From: Curvibacter sp. PD_MW3
GTDB lineage: Bacteria; Pseudomonadota; Gammaproteobacteria; Burkholderiales; Burkholderiaceae_C
Reading direction: 5' to 3'
Length of the DNA: 64,000 bases
Assembly: GCA_002633085.1 (NCBI GenBank)
Contig: NSIV01000009.1
Location: forward strand, 1 to 64,000
The notes under the pieces were generated by a model, which made no database searches, was not told the DNA's origin, and saw only the letters and a list, made by a program, of their open reading frames with translations. The position numbers and the translations under genes are program-made. Of this stretch, positions 10,126-19,541 are shown piece by piece. The stretch's first letter is position 1. Each line of letters begins with the position of its first letter.

Positions 10126-10641
10126 ATGCTACGTACCCTTAGCTTTGTCGTGATCAGCAGTGTCTGGCTGGCTGCTTGCAGCCCGGCGCTGAATTGGCGC
10201 GAAGTCAGCCTTGACGGTGGACTCAAGGCCTTGCTGCCCTGCAAGCCTGACCATGGCAGCCGTCAGATGCCGCTGGCTGGCCGGGCGGTTGAGATGCAGA
10301 TGGTGGGCTGTGAGGCAGGTGGCGCCATGTTTGCCGTGGCCCATGTCAAGCTCGGGGGCGTGAGCGAGGTGGCCCCGGCACAGGCCAGCTGGCAGGCGGC
10401 CATGCTGGCGAACATGCAGGCATCTACCCCCCAGTTGGAAGCCTACAGCCTCAAAGGTGCTGGGGTGGCGCCGACGCCCGTGCGGCTGAGCGCCCAAGGT
10501 CGACGTTCCGACGGCCATGCCGTGGTGGTGCAGGGCGTGTGGTTCGCGAAGGGGGAAGACCTTTATCACGCGGTCATTTATGCCGATAAGGTAGGGTCTG
10601 ACATGGCTGAGCCATTCTTTTCAGGATTCGAATTCCAATGA
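10126..10641 (+). CDS. Hypothetical lipoprotein
   Basis: VISSVWLAACSPALNW lipobox; no family recognised; overlaps next gene by 4 nt. Confidence 0.75.
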   Translation: MLRTLSFVVISSVWLAACSPALNWREVSLDGGLKALLPCKPDHGSRQMPLAGRAVEMQMVGCEAGGAMFAVAHVKLGGVSEVAPAQASWQAAMLANMQASTPQLEAYSLKGAGVAPTPVRLSAQGRRSDGHAVVVQGVWFAKGEDLYHAVIYADKVGSDMAEPFFSGFEFQ

Positions 10642-11879
10642 CGATGTTGTCGCGGCGTGACGCCGTGGTGGTCTTTCTGGCCTTTGCCTTTGCCTATTTC
10701 TTTTCGGCCCTGATCCGTGCCATCACGGCGACCCTGTCGCCGACGCTGACACAGGAGTTTGCGCTCAACGCACAGGAACTGGGCCTGCTCGCCGGCGGCT
10801 ATTTCCTGGGGTTTGCCGCCATGCAACTGCCGCTGGGGAGTTGGCTGGACCGCCATGGCCCGAAGAAGGTGATCCTGAGTTTTCTGGCGGTGGCGGTGGC
10901 GGGCTGCCTGGCGTTTTCATGGGCCACCAGTTTCGGCGGGCTCTTGCTGGCGCGCATCTTGTGCGGCGCCGGCTTGGGGGCTTGCTTGATGGCGCCGCTG
11001 ACCGGTTATCGCCGCTGGTTTGGCGCAGCCACCCAACTGCGTGCCAATTCCTGGATGCTGATGACCGGCTCCATGGGCATGGTGGCCGCCACACTGCCTG
11101 TGCAATGGCTCATGCCGCTGCTGGGTTGGCGCCCACTCTTCTGGGGGCTGGCAGCCTTGACACTGTTGGCAATGACCGTGATCGCCTGGAAGGTGCCGGC
11201 TTGGCAGGTGCAGGCACCGACGGCGGGCCAGGTGGCGCCCAAGCGCAGCTACGCAGAAGTCTGGCGTCACCCCTACTTTCGCAAGATGACGCCCATCGGG
11301 TTCTTCAATTACGGCGGTATGGTGGCCATCCAGACGCTGTGGGCGGTGCCCTGGATGATCCGGGTGGCGGGCTACACGCCGGTGCAAGCTTCCACCGGCC
11401 TGTTCTGGCTCAATGTGGCGATGTTGTTGACGTTCTGGGTCTGGGGCGTCGTCAATCCGAGGCTGGCCAAGCGCGGCGTGCATGTTGACCGCCTGATCAC
11501 GTGGGGAGCCCCTGTCAGCCTGTTGCTGCTGGCGATCATTTGCATGGCCGGTGATGCGCTGTCGTCCTCGACCGGCCTGTTGCTGGCGCTGTTTTGTGTC
11601 AGCAGCACTTTCATTTCACTGGCGCAGCCGGCGGTGGGTATGGCGTTTCCGCCCGACCTGGCGGGTCGGGCGCTGTCAGCCTATAACCTGGTGATTTTTG
11701 CCGGTATTTTTGTGATGCAGTGGGGCATCGGCTTGCTGGTTGACGGCTTGCAGGCGCTGGGCTGGCCGCCGGTACAGGCGTATCAAGGGGCGCTGGCTGT
11801 TTTTCTGACACTGTGTATCGCCTCTTACATGTATTTCCTGGCGGCAAAAAGTCATAATGGTGCATCCACTGTCTCATGA
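10638..11879 (+). CDS. MFS transporter
   Basis: ~12 hydrophobic segments, MFS signature LDRHGPKK. Confidence 0.92.
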   Translation: MTMLSRRDAVVVFLAFAFAYFFSALIRAITATLSPTLTQEFALNAQELGLLAGGYFLGFAAMQLPLGSWLDRHGPKKVILSFLAVAVAGCLAFSWATSFGGLLLARILCGAGLGACLMAPLTGYRRWFGAATQLRANSWMLMTGSMGMVAATLPVQWLMPLLGWRPLFWGLAALTLLAMTVIAWKVPAWQVQAPTAGQVAPKRSYAEVWRHPYFRKMTPIGFFNYGGMVAIQTLWAVPWMIRVAGYTPVQASTGLFWLNVAMLLTFWVWGVVNPRLAKRGVHVDRLITWGAPVSLLLLAIICMAGDALSSSTGLLLALFCVSSTFISLAQPAVGMAFPPDLAGRALSAYNLVIFAGIFVMQWGIGLLVDGLQALGWPPVQAYQGALAVFLTLCIASYMYFLAAKSHNGASTVS

Positions 11880-12271
11880 ACAACGGCATCTTCATCATCG
11901 CCCATGCCCCGCTGGCCAGTGCACTGCGTCAGTGCGTGGCCCATGTCTTTCCGGAGCGGGTTGATGGTGTCTTGGCGTTTGATGTGCCCGCTGATGCGTC
12001 CGCACAGGAGAGCCTGACTGCGGCACGGCAAGCGGTCACGGCGAAGTTCGCTGGTGCCCCTGTGCTGCTGCTGACGGATGTCATGGGGGCGACGCCTTGC
12101 AATGTCGCCCGGCAACTGTTGGGCAGCGTGCAGGCCAGGCTGGTGGCGGGCGTGAATTTGCCCATGTTGCTGCGCGCGGTGACATACCAGCACGAGCCGA
12201 TTGATGAATTGACGGCGCGTGCCGTCAGCGGCGGCAGCCAGGGCGTGATGCAGGTGGCTGCCAGCGCGTGA
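11876..12271 (+). CDS. PTS EIIA component, mannose/fructose family
   Basis: MNNGIFIIAHAPLASALRQC..., EIIA-Man fold; 4-nt overlap with MFS gene. Confidence 0.88.
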   Translation: MNNGIFIIAHAPLASALRQCVAHVFPERVDGVLAFDVPADASAQESLTAARQAVTAKFAGAPVLLLTDVMGATPCNVARQLLGSVQARLVAGVNLPMLLRAVTYQHEPIDELTARAVSGGSQGVMQVAASA

Positions 12272-12311
12272 GAGTGCGGACGAGAAGAAAAGAACAACGA
12301 GGACAGAACGA

Positions 12312-12581
12312 ATGATCAAGGCCAGTGCGACCATCAGCAACAAGCTCGGGCTGCATGCTCGCGCTTCAGCCAAACTCACCAAGCTGGCGGGTAGCTTTCC
12401 CTGCGAGATCTGGATTGCGCGTGGTGAACGCCGCGTCAATGCCAAAAGCATCATGGGTGTGATGATGCTGGCCGCCGGTATCGGCACCACGGTGGAACTC
12501 GATGCCGAGGGCGACCGTGCACAGGAGGCCATCGACGCCATGCTGGGCCTGATCAACGACAAGTTCGGGGAAGGTGAGTGA
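12312..12581 (+). CDS. ptsH: HPr phosphocarrier protein
   Basis: SNKLGLHARASAKLTKLAG (His active site) and AKSIMGVMMLAAG. Confidence 0.95.
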   Translation: MIKASATISNKLGLHARASAKLTKLAGSFPCEIWIARGERRVNAKSIMGVMMLAAGIGTTVELDAEGDRAQEAIDAMLGLINDKFGEGE

Positions 12582-12704
12582 CATGTTGGCCTCTGCGCTT
12601 GTCCACAGCGTGCGGCGCCTGGCCTTGCGCGTTTTGCCCTCCCGCGCGAAACGCAGGCTTGGCCGCGCAGACGGCCCGCCTCGATCAGCAACGGCGTTGA
12701 AACC

Positions 12705-14474
12705 ATGACTTTCTCCATCCACGGTCTGGCGGTTGCGCGCGGCATTGCCATTGGCCGCGCCGTGCTGGTGGCCTCCAGTCGCGTGGATGTGGCGCATTAC
12801 TTCATCGACCCCGCTCAGATCGACAGCGAAATCGCCCGTGTGCGTTCGGGTCGCAATGCCGTGGTGGAGGAAATCCATCGCTTGCAGCAGACCATCTCGC
12901 AGCTGGGCCCGAAGGATGCGCCCAACGAGTTGCGGGCGCTGCTCGACGTGCACCTGATGATGCTGCAGGACGAAGAGTTGATCGGTGGCGTCAAGCACTG
13001 GATTCAAGACCGCCTCTACAACGCCGAATGGGCGCTGACCACCCAGCTGGAAATGGTGGCGCGCCAGTTCGACGAGATGGAAGACGAGTACCTGCGTGAG
13101 CGCAAGACCGACCTGGAACAGATCACCGAGAAAGTGTTGCGCGCCATGCAAGGGGTCGCCTCGCCGACCATTCCCACGGTGGTGCGCAGTGGACGCAAGT
13201 CTTCACAGCCAGATCTGCAGCTCGATGACACCGACGTGCCGCTGGTGCTGATCGCGCATGAGTTGTCACCTTCCGACATGCTGCAGTTCAAGCAGGGCGT
13301 GTTCGCCGGCTTTGTGACCGACGTGGGAGGCAAGACCTCGCACACCGCTATCGTGGCGCGCAGCATGGACATTCCGGCCGTGGTGGGTGCGCGTACCGCC
13401 AGCCAACTGGTGCGGCAGGACGACTGGGTCATCATCGATGGCGATGCAGGCGTGGTCATCGTCGATCCTTCGCCCATCATCCTCGCTGAGTACGGTTACA
13501 AGCAACGCCAGGTGGAGCTCGAACGCAGCCGTCTGGGGCGCCTGCTCAACACGCCGGCCATCACGCTGGATGGCGAGCGGGTGGAGTTGCTGGCCAACAT
13601 CGAGATGCCGGAAGACGCGCCGGCCGCCATGCGGGCGGGGGCGGTGGGCGTCGGCCTGTTCCGCAGCGAATTCCTCTTCATGGGGCGCCAGAGCCAGTTG
13701 CCTGATGAGGAAGAACAGTACCAAGCTTACCGGCGTGCGGTTGAAGGCATGAACGGCCTGCCGGTGACCATTCGCACGGTAGACGTGGGGGCCGACAAGC
13801 CGATGGACGGTAACCTCCCGGAGACGGCTTACCTCAATCCGGCGCTCGGCCTGCGCGCCATCCGCTGGAGCCTGGCCGACCCGGCCATGTTTGTGACCCA
13901 GTTGCGCGCCATCCTGCGTGCGGCGGCGCATGGCCCGGTCAAGATGTTGATTCCGATGCTGGCGCACCTGAGCGAGATTCGCCAGACCCTGGCATTGATC
14001 GAGCAGGCGCGTACCGAGTTGGCGCGCGACGGGCACACGTTTGGCGCCGTGCAGTTGGGCGCCATGATCGAGATTCCCGCCGCGGCGTTGATGCTCAAGA
14101 CCTTTCTGCGCCATTTTGATTACCTGTCCATCGGCACCAACGACCTGATCCAGTACACCCTGGCCATCGACCGTGCCGACGAATCGGTCGCGCATCTCTA
14201 TGACCCGCTGCATCCGGCGGTGTTGCGCCTGGTGGCGGACACCATTGCCGAATGCCGTGCCCAGGGCAAAGAGGTCAGCGTCTGCGGCGAGATGGCGGGC
14301 GACATCGCCATGACGCGCCTGCTGCTGGGCCTGGGCCTGCGCAGCTTTTCCATGCACCCAGCGCAAATCCTGGCGGTCAAGCAGGAGGTGCTGCGCGCCG
14401 ACACGGCCAAGCTCACGCCTTGGGCGCAGACCGTGCTGGCGCATGACGAGCCGGCGTCACTGTTGCAGGGCTGA
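12705..14474 (+). CDS. ptsI: PTS Enzyme I (phosphoenolpyruvate-protein phosphotransferase)
   Basis: GGKTSHTAIVARSMDIPAVVG; LFRSEFLFM; GEMAGD. Confidence 0.96.
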   Translation: MTFSIHGLAVARGIAIGRAVLVASSRVDVAHYFIDPAQIDSEIARVRSGRNAVVEEIHRLQQTISQLGPKDAPNELRALLDVHLMMLQDEELIGGVKHWIQDRLYNAEWALTTQLEMVARQFDEMEDEYLRERKTDLEQITEKVLRAMQGVASPTIPTVVRSGRKSSQPDLQLDDTDVPLVLIAHELSPSDMLQFKQGVFAGFVTDVGGKTSHTAIVARSMDIPAVVGARTASQLVRQDDWVIIDGDAGVVIVDPSPIILAEYGYKQRQVELERSRLGRLLNTPAITLDGERVELLANIEMPEDAPAAMRAGAVGVGLFRSEFLFMGRQSQLPDEEEQYQAYRRAVEGMNGLPVTIRTVDVGADKPMDGNLPETAYLNPALGLRAIRWSLADPAMFVTQLRAILRAAAHGPVKMLIPMLAHLSEIRQTLALIEQARTELARDGHTFGAVQLGAMIEIPAAALMLKTFLRHFDYLSIGTNDLIQYTLAIDRADESVAHLYDPLHPAVLRLVADTIAECRAQGKEVSVCGEMAGDIAMTRLLLGLGLRSFSMHPAQILAVKQEVLRADTAKLTPWAQTVLAHDEPASLLQG

Positions 14475-14529
14475 CGCGGGCCCTTGCACTGCATCAGGGT
14501 CTGGACACCCTGGCTCTGAGCTGATTCAG

Positions 14530-14590
14530 AATTAAATTGGCATCCAGTCCTTGCTGGATATGCGCAAGTAGCTATGTATTTTGTAGCAAC
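14530..14590. repeat. Dispersed ~50-60 bp element, copy 1 (intergenic)
   Basis: AAATTGGCATCCAGTCCTTGCTGGATATGCGCAAGTAGCTATGTATTTTGTAGCAAC; aligns with copies near 18100, 30001 and 37453. Confidence 0.7.
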
Positions 14591-14605
14591 TTGGGCTGGG
14601 CCAAC

Positions 14606-15298
14606 TTATCGCCTGCGCAACAGGTTGATGCGCATCGGGCGCACGAAGTGGGCGCCATCGGCTGTCATGTGCGGCTCGAAGCGCTCCCGTACCGCCGCCA
14701 AGGTGGCGGCGTCGAGCTGGTGGGTGACGAAGGTGACGCCAATCATGCGTTGCTCAAATTCGGCAAAGTCGCGGTAGTGCACCGGGGTCTCGAAGAAGAT
14801 CTCATCGACCTGTTCCCAGGCACCTGAGGCCACTGCCGCCTGCACCGCACGCAGGGCGGCGGCACGAACGATCTCTTCGTCGTGGAACAAGCGCATGACT
14901 TCGTTGAGTGCGCCGGCAAACATCGGCTCCGACACGTACAGCAGGCCTTGTGGCCGCAGCACGCGGTGCACCTCATTCAGCGCCTGGTCCAGCAGGTCCA
15001 GCGGCACGTGGTGTAGCGACTTCAGCATCAGCGCCAAGTCGAATGTGCCGTCGCCAAACGAAATCGCCTGCGCACCGGCCTGCACGAAATGCAGTCGCTC
15101 CTGCGGTTGGAGCCGGTTCTTCTCCATCTGGCGTTCATCCACCTCCAGCCCAGTGACCTCGCAGCTGGGGAAGCGCTGCAGCAGCTTGCGCGACAGGTGC
15201 GCCGCACCGCAGCCCAGTTCGATGATGCGCGGATGCTGTGGCAGGTCGACCAGCGACTGCAGCAGCTCCAGTTCGTCGGTGACCAGGCGGGTGCTCAT
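14606..15298 (-). CDS. Class I SAM-dependent methyltransferase
   Basis: [20 protein letters not shown] (motif I). Confidence 0.9.
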   Translation of the reverse strand: MSTRLVTDELELLQSLVDLPQHPRIIELGCGAAHLSRKLLQRFPSCEVTGLEVDERQMEKNRLQPQERLHFVQAGAQAISFGDGTFDLALMLKSLHHVPLDLLDQALNEVHRVLRPQGLLYVSEPMFAGALNEVMRLFHDEEIVRAAALRAVQAAVASGAWEQVDEIFFETPVHYRDFAEFEQRMIGVTFVTHQLDAATLAAVRERFEPHMTADGAHFVRPMRINLLRRR

Positions 15299-16299
15299 CG
15301 TGCCAGGCTGGCGGCATGGGCCTGCTGGTCGGCGTGGTAGCTCGAGCGCACCATGGCGCCGACGGCCGCATGGGTGAAGCCCATCTTGTAGGCTTCTTCC
15401 TCGAACATCTTGAAGGTGTCCGGGTGCACATAGCGCTTGACTGGCAGGTGTGAGTTCGACGGCGCGAGGTACTGGCCGATGGTCAGCATCTCGATGTTGT
15501 GCGCACGCATGTCGCGCATCGTTGCCAGAATTTCTTCGTCGGTCTCGCCCAGGCCGACCATCAGGCCGCTCTTGGTTGGCACGTTGGGGAACAGGGCCTT
15601 GAACTTCTTCAGCAGGTTGAGCGAGAACTGGTAGTCGCTGCCCGGGCGGGCTTGTTTGTACAGGCGCGGCACCGTTTCCAGGTTGTGGTTCATCACATCC
15701 GGCGGCGCGGCCTTCAGGATCTCCAGCGCACGGTCGTCGCGGCCGCGGAAGTCAGGCACCAGCACCTCGATCTGCGTTTGCGGCGACAGCTCGCGCGTCT
15801 TGCGGATGCACTCCACAAAGTGGCCGGCGCCGCCGTCGCGCAGGTCGTCGCGGTCGACGCTGGTGATCACCACGTACTTGAGCTTGAGCGCGGCAATGGT
15901 CTTGGCCAGGTTGTCGGGCTCGTTGACATCGAGCGGGTCGGGGCGGCCGTGGCCGACGTCGCAGAACGGGCAACGGCGCGTGCACTTGTCGCCCATGATC
16001 ATGAAGGTGGCCGTGCCCTTGCCGAAGCATTCGCCGATGTTGGGGCAGCTGGCTTCCTCGCACACCGTCACCAGCTTGTTGGTGCGCAGGATGTCCTTGA
16101 TCTCGTAGAAGCGCGTGGTCGGTGAGCCGGCCTTGACGCGGATCCAGTCGGGTTTTTTCAGCACTTCACCGGCTTCCACCTTGACCGGGATGCGCGAGAG
16201 CTTGGCAGCGGCCTTCTGCTTGGCCGACGGGTCGTAGTTGTCGACGGTTTGTTCTTCACGGACAGTGGGGCGGACCGTGCTGGATTCAGGGGTGCTCAT
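15295..16299 (-). CDS. lipA: Lipoyl synthase
   Basis: [41 protein letters not shown]. Confidence 0.98.
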   Translation of the reverse strand: MSTPESSTVRPTVREEQTVDNYDPSAKQKAAAKLSRIPVKVEAGEVLKKPDWIRVKAGSPTTRFYEIKDILRTNKLVTVCEEASCPNIGECFGKGTATFMIMGDKCTRRCPFCDVGHGRPDPLDVNEPDNLAKTIAALKLKYVVITSVDRDDLRDGGAGHFVECIRKTRELSPQTQIEVLVPDFRGRDDRALEILKAAPPDVMNHNLETVPRLYKQARPGSDYQFSLNLLKKFKALFPNVPTKSGLMVGLGETDEEILATMRDMRAHNIEMLTIGQYLAPSNSHLPVKRYVHPDTFKMFEEEAYKMGFTHAAVGAMVRSSYHADQQAHAASLAR

Positions 16300-16313
16300 G
16301 ATGTGGGCGACGC

Positions 16314-17000
16314 TCAGGGCGCCAAATAGGTAACGAGCTTCTGGCTCAAAACGTGGGCAGCATCCGCCCAGTCGACGGATACCCCGATTGTAGAAAGGTC
16401 CACGGTTTTCAGCCCGGCATAACCGCAGGGGTTGATGCGCGAGTAGGGTTCCAGGTTCATGGCCACGTTGAGCGCCACGCCGTGGTAGGTGCAGTTGCGG
16501 CTGACCTTGATGCCCAAGGCGGCGATCTTGCCCAGCCCCGTGAAATCGGGCGTGGCGGTGCCGGCGGTCGATTTCTGCGGCCGCTGCGGCAGCAGGGCAT
16601 GCGAGGTCGGGTCGTCCAGCCGCACATAGATGCCGGGCGCGCCGGCGACACGGTGGCCGGTCACGCCGAAGTGCGCCAGCGTCTTGATGACGGCCTCTTC
16701 CACGCGGTAGACGTATTCCTTGACGAAGTAGCCGGCACGCTTGAGGTCAATCAGCGGGTAGGCCACCACCTGGCCCGGGCCGTGGTAAGTGACCTGGCCG
16801 CCGCGGTTGGTGGCCACCACGGGAATGTCGCCTGGCACCAGCACATGGTCGGCCTGGCCGGCCAGCCCTTGCGTGAACACTGGCGGGTGCTCGCAGATCC
16901 AGAGCTCGTCCGGCGTGTCGACCGTGCGTGCGGTGGTGAAGGCCTGCATGGCGGCATAGGTGGGTGCGTAATCCACCCGGCCAAGGATGCGTGTGTCCAT
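16314..17000 (-). CDS. lipB: Octanoyltransferase
   Basis: [48 protein letters not shown]. Confidence 0.97.
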   Translation of the reverse strand: MDTRILGRVDYAPTYAAMQAFTTARTVDTPDELWICEHPPVFTQGLAGQADHVLVPGDIPVVATNRGGQVTYHGPGQVVAYPLIDLKRAGYFVKEYVYRVEEAVIKTLAHFGVTGHRVAGAPGIYVRLDDPTSHALLPQRPQKSTAGTATPDFTGLGKIAALGIKVSRNCTYHGVALNVAMNLEPYSRINPCGYAGLKTVDLSTIGVSVDWADAAHVLSQKLVTYLAP

Positions 17001-17068
17001 TCAGAATCCTGGAGGCATCTGGTGCTGCCTATGCGTGGGCACTCGCGGAACTGGCTGTGCCAGGCCGC

Positions 17069-17137
17069 TGAGTGCGCCCCCTCTGCGTAGCAGGAGGGGG
17101 GTGGCGCAGCGAACGAAGGGAGCGTAGCCTGGGGGAG
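17069..17137. repeat. REP-like intergenic palindrome between lipB and the DUF493 gene
   Basis: CCCCCTCTGCGTAGCAGGAGGGGG hairpin followed by GGCGCAGCGAACGAAGGGAGCGTAGCCTGGGGG. Confidence 0.45.
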
Positions 17138-17143
17138 ACATCT

Positions 17144-17446
17144 TCACAGAACGACCTTGACCATCGGGTGGGTCGACAGCGTGCGGTACAGCTCGTCGAG
17201 CTGGTCGCGGCTGGTGGCCGTGATGGTGATGGTGATGCCGAGGTAGTTGCCACCCTTGCTCTCGCGCAACTCGATGGTGCTGGCGTCGAACACCGGATCG
17301 AAGGCGTGCGCGATCGTGGTCACGGCATGGACGAAGCCGTCCACCTTGTCGCCCATGACCTTGATCGGGAAGCGGCAGGGATATTCAATCAGCGTGTCGG
17401 CACGCGGGTTGCCACCTGGGGTGTCGGGCGAGGGGGGCTGGCTCAT
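17144..17446 (-). CDS. ybeD: DUF493 (YbeD-like) protein
   Basis: YPCRFPIKVMGDKVDGFVHAVTTIAHAFDP...; upstream of lipB as in many proteobacteria. Confidence 0.9.
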   Translation of the reverse strand: MSQPPSPDTPGGNPRADTLIEYPCRFPIKVMGDKVDGFVHAVTTIAHAFDPVFDASTIELRESKGGNYLGITITITATSRDQLDELYRTLSTHPMVKVVL

Positions 17447-18363
17447 GACGATGGATTCTCCGTGTGGTCTTGACGGCGCTGTTCGTTGCGCGATCGGGTT
17501 TTGATGGCCTGGTAGCCGGCATACAGCCGGGCATAGAGGGGGCCGGGCTGGCCGCTGCCGACGGGCTGGCCATCGATGCGGCTGACCGGCAGCACTTCCT
17601 TGGTGGCCGAGCTCAGCAGCACCTCGTCAGCCGTCAGCACTTCCGCGCGGCTGATGCGGCGAAGCTCCAGCGGAATGCCTTGGCTGCGGCAGATATCTTC
17701 CAGCAGGGCGTAGCGGATGCCTTCGAGCACCAGGTTGTCCTTGGGCGGGCCCATGAGGACGCCGTTCTTCACCACCCAGACGTTGCTGGCAGAGGCTTCG
17801 CTCAGGAAGCCGTCGCGGAACATGATGGTCTCGGCCGCGCCGGCATCGACACTGATCTGGCGTGCTAGCACGGCGCCCAGCAGGCTCACGCTCTTGATGT
17901 GGGCCTTCTGCCAGCGGAAGTCGTTGGCGGTGACACAGGCCACGCCGTCGCGCCGCTGTTCTGCCGTCGGCGCCTTCAGGGCGTTGCTGAGCACGAACAC
18001 CGTGGGTGTCAGACCCTCTGGCATGGCGTGGTCGCGCAGTGCCACGCCACGCGTGACCTGGATGTACACCATTTGATCGGTATTTTCGACCTTGGCGCCC
18101 GTGGATGTTGCGTAATCAGCTATCAGTTTCGTAGCAATCTGGTGCCACTGTGCCCGCGTGTTCGGGTTCGGAATGCGCAGCTCAGCCAGGTTACGCTCCA
18201 GGCGCGCCATGTGCTGCTCGAAGCAGAACGGGCAGCCGCCGTAGACCGGCAGTACTTCGTAGACGCCGTCACCAAAGATGAAGCCGCGGTCCATGACGCT
18301 GATCTTGGCGTCCGGCAGCAGCGTGTAGTCGCCGTTGAGGTAGCAGGGCAGGGGCGGCAGCAT
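17443..18363 (-). CDS. D-amino-acid aminotransferase / class IV aminotransferase
   Basis: YLNGDYTLLPDAKISVMDRGFIFGDGVYEVLPVYGG...; PLP fold type IV. Confidence 0.93.
   Translation of the reverse strand: MLPPLPCYLNGDYTLLPDAKISVMDRGFIFGDGVYEVLPVYGGCPFCFEQHMARLERNLAELRIPNPNTRAQWHQIATKLIADYATSTGAKVENTDQMVYIQVTRGVALRDHAMPEGLTPTVFVLSNALKAPTAEQRRDGVACVTANDFRWQKAHIKSVSLLGAVLARQISVDAGAAETIMFRDGFLSEASASNVWVVKNGVLMGPPKDNLVLEGIRYALLEDICRSQGIPLELRRISRAEVLTADEVLLSSATKEVLPVSRIDGQPVGSGQPGPLYARLYAGYQAIKTRSRNEQRRQDHTENPSS
18096..18143. repeat. Dispersed element copy 3, inside the class IV aminotransferase CDS
   Basis: GGATGTTGCGTAATCAGCTATCAGTTTCGTAGCAATC vs copy 1 GGATATGCGCAAGTAGCTATGTATTTTGTAGCAAC. Confidence 0.6.
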
Positions 18364-18387
18364 GGTGGGGTGCAGTGTGGAAAGCGC

Positions 18388-18834
18388 TCAGGCCAGGAAG
18401 GTGATGGCGGCCAGCACCAGCCAGCCAAGCCAGAAATTCACCGTGACCAGCAGGGCAATCTGGTTGGCGCGTCGGCCGCCTTCGGGCCAGTCGGCCGCGG
18501 CCAGTGCCGCCTGCAGGCGGCGATAGGGGCCGAAGTAGAGGTGGCCGAAGATCAGGCACATCAGCACGCCGATGCCGGCCATCAAATGCCAGCCGATCGG
18601 CATCGCCAGCGCACCGGCTTGGCTCATCATGAAACCGCCGCTGAGCAGAAGCAGCAGAACGGCACCCCACACCAAGGTGAAGAAGCGGCGCAACACGCCT
18701 GCGAGCAGCGGCAGGCGCTGCGGTGGCGGCAACAACTCGCCCAGGGCCGGGCGCAGGGCCAGCAGCATGAAGGTCATGCCACCGAGCCAGACAACGGCAG
18801 AAACCAGATGCAGAAACTTGATAGCGGTATACAT
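18388..18834 (-). CDS. CopD-like / conserved membrane protein
   Basis: MYTAIKFLHLVSAVVWLGGMTFM..., four TM segments. Confidence 0.82.
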   Translation of the reverse strand: MYTAIKFLHLVSAVVWLGGMTFMLLALRPALGELLPPPQRLPLLAGVLRRFFTLVWGAVLLLLLSGGFMMSQAGALAMPIGWHLMAGIGVLMCLIFGHLYFGPYRRLQAALAAADWPEGGRRANQIALLVTVNFWLGWLVLAAITFLA

Positions 18835-19021
18835 AGATAGGGTGGCGTGTGGGTTGATCTGTGTCGGCTCTAGGGCCGGCGCTGTGCCCGCCGGCGGGCA
18901 AAAGTCTTTTGACTGTTTTTTCCTGTCTCTTCAGTCGGGAATGATCTGAGATAGGGATATTACTTAGTATAATCAGTGGCTTTGCAAAGGTTTACGGTTG
19001 TAACTTGGGGTGCCGTTGAGG

Positions 19022-19522
19022 ATGTCTGAAACCACGCCGCAGCCCGCCAAACAGGCCTTTGCAGATGAGACAGATGAGGCGCTCGAGCCTGATTTCAAGC
19101 CACTGACGGCCGAGCAGGCGCGTCAATGGCGAGAAAGTAACCCTTTGCTTTCGCTGTGGCGAATCGTGGGGTGGCAGGTGGTGGCAGGAGCCTTGGTGGC
19201 GGCGCTGGCCTGGATGCTGAGCGGTCGCTCCGAAGTGGCGTGGTCTGCGGGCTACGGCGCATTGGCGGTGGTGGTTCCGGCGGCCCTGATGGCGCGCGGA
19301 CTGTCGCGGCAGGCGGGTGTGGCGGGTGCCGCACTGGCAGGTTTTTTTGTGTGGGAGCTGGTGAAGGTGGTGCTGACGGTGGCGATGCTGCTGGCGGCGC
19401 CGAAGCTGGTTCCTGGTCTGAGCTGGTTGGCCTTGCTGGCTGGCTTTGTGGTGGCGATGAAGGTGTACTGGGTGGCCATGTGGTTGCATCCGGCGCGCCG
19501 CAAGTCGATCGTAAAGATTTGA
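19022..19522 (+). CDS. atpI: ATP synthase subunit I
   Basis: Hydrophobic AtpI-like protein directly upstream of atpB. Confidence 0.85.
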   Translation: MSETTPQPAKQAFADETDEALEPDFKPLTAEQARQWRESNPLLSLWRIVGWQVVAGALVAALAWMLSGRSEVAWSAGYGALAVVVPAALMARGLSRQAGVAGAALAGFFVWELVKVVLTVAMLLAAPKLVPGLSWLALLAGFVVAMKVYWVAMWLHPARRKSIVKI

Positions 19523-19541
19523 ATTGACGAACTGGTGATTT

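Noticed and set aside
13266-14444. 392-aa antisense ORF opposite ptsI
   Set aside because: Composition typical of antisense of a GC-rich gene; no domain or RBS.
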